Assembly: GCA_029857925.1 (NCBI GenBank)
Contig: JAOUGF010000110.1
Span: 1 to 6,876 of the forward strand
DNA from: Gammaproteobacteria bacterium
GTDB taxonomy: Bacteria > Pseudomonadota > Gammaproteobacteria > S012-40
Length of the DNA: 6,876 bases
Reading direction: 5' to 3'
Each line of letters starts with the position of its first letter. Position 1 is the first letter of the stretch. Below are positions 6,518 through 6,876 of the stretch, one piece after another. A program made the position numbers and the translations under genes. Under the pieces are notes generated by a model. The model saw nothing but the letters and a program-made list of their open reading frames with translations, did not search any database and was not told the origin of the DNA.

Positions 6518-6876
6518 TTAGCACTCTCCTCGTCATAATTTGAATCTCAGAACTTGAAATATTTTCTTGTCCGCTAAAAATGCTGACAAAAAAACAAAAT
6601 ATCGGTGCCGCAGCCGTGTGAAGTTTCACATCCAATATTAAGCTGGAAAGATTAGGCACTACATTTGGCAAACGCGCGTTTTCCACCCCGACCAAGTAAC
6701 CGGCGTTATCACCTTCAACCGCCTCCGTCGTAACCGCCCTCAGCAGCAATCCGCTGGATTGCGCCATCGCCTCGACCAGCAGATACCCTGGAAGCCCCTG
6801 TGGGTAGGCATAACGATGCTGCCCTTCCATGATGTTCAGGCCAAATTGTCCAGTACGTTTTTCGCGATTGATAGAC
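6492..6876 (-). CDS. Divergent FabZ/hotdog-fold dehydratase, C-terminal part (5' end outside the window)
   Basis: 127 codons are open to the window edge in this frame, so the ATG at 6830 is internal: coding sense continues upstream of it and the hotdog active site spans it. Visible motifs are E-G-Q-H (17-20 of the fragment) followed by G-L-P-G, then L-L-V-E-A-M-A-Q-S-S-G (32-42) and G-Y-L-V-G-V-E (about 59-65). His20 and Glu35 fit the catalytic pair of FabZ-like dehydratases, but the loop between them is one residue longer than in FabZ (15 instead of 14), and the usual H-F-P-G-D-P is replaced by H-R-Y-A-Y-P. It is a paralogue of the next gene, sharing M-A-Q and G-Y-L-V-G-V, but clearly different. 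It could be a second dehydratase for another chain length, or a dehydratase/isomerase. About 35-40 N-terminal residues are probably missing. The 3' third is AT-rich (about 28% GC at 6541-6600). Confidence 0.82.
   Translation of the reverse strand, partial: SINREKRTGQFGLNIMEGQHRYAYPQGLPGYLLVEAMAQSSGLLLRAVTTEAVEGDNAGYLVGVENARLPNVVPNLSSLILDVKLHTAAAPIFCFFVSIFSGQENISSSEIQIMTRRVLNVEYSTKN

Noticed and set aside
6492..6830. Treating the first dehydratase as a complete 112-residue protein starting at ATG 6830
   Set aside because: The frame stays open to the window edge and the codons before this Met continue a plausible hotdog sequence. A start here would remove the first strand and most of the N-terminal half of the fold.
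1..6876. Calling the locus a standard aryl polyene (APE) cluster
   Set aside because: The enzyme classes overlap, but no AMP ligase, acyl- or glycosyltransferase, MMPL, LolA or ammonia lyase gene is visible, the KS and CLF are fused, and the gene order differs. The label would be a guess.
1..6876. Promoters, terminators, repeats, CRISPR, tRNA or insertion sequences
   Set aside because: Gaps between genes are 0-36 bases and are filled by SD sites. I saw no hairpin followed by a T-run, no direct repeat array, and no transposase or inverted terminal repeats.

Overview
The window holds one tightly packed minus-strand operon of discrete fatty-acid/polyketide-type enzymes. It is cut at both ends. 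Transcription runs from position 6876 towards position 1, and no gap between genes exceeds about 40 bases. GC content is moderate, and nearly every gene has its own AGGAG-type Shine-Dalgarno (SD) site. Several genes overlap or nearly touch. This style and the protein families fit a Gram-negative bacterium, probably a proteobacterium. The sequence alone does not fix the genus, and no rRNA, tRNA or housekeeping marker is present.

Order in the direction of transcription: (1) the 3' part of a divergent hotdog dehydratase (6492 to beyond 6876); (2) a complete FabZ-type dehydratase (5978-6517); (3) an acyl carrier protein (5636-5941); (4) a KASIII/FabH-like enzyme that keeps Cys and Asn but lacks the usual His (4605-5621, GTG start); (5) a catalytically degenerate short-chain dehydrogenase (SDR) homologue (3918-4595); (6) an intact FabG-type ketoreductase (3089-3901); (7) a 796-residue protein made of an active ketosynthase fused to a second, inactive ketosynthase-fold domain resembling a chain-length factor (681-3071); (8) a YbgC-type hotdog thioesterase (226-681); (9) the start of a secreted, probably TPR-containing protein (1-215).

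Together these could form an iterative type II synthase. The KASIII-like protein would prime or transfer acyl groups and the KS-CLF fusion would extend the chain on the ACP. FabG, perhaps with the pseudo-SDR as partner, would reduce the beta-keto group; one or both dehydratases would remove water, and the thioesterase would release the product. No enoyl reductase is visible. If none lies outside the window or is borrowed from primary metabolism, the product would keep its double bonds, as in aryl polyenes, highly reducing type II polyketides or polyunsaturated acyl chains. The product is not known from this sequence.

The set resembles aryl-polyene (APE) loci in enzyme classes, but its gene order, the single-chain KS-CLF and the pseudo-SDR/FabG pair do not match the APE layout I know. 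No promoter, terminator, repeat, CRISPR array or mobile element was seen. The operon promoter must lie beyond 6876 and its end beyond position 1.
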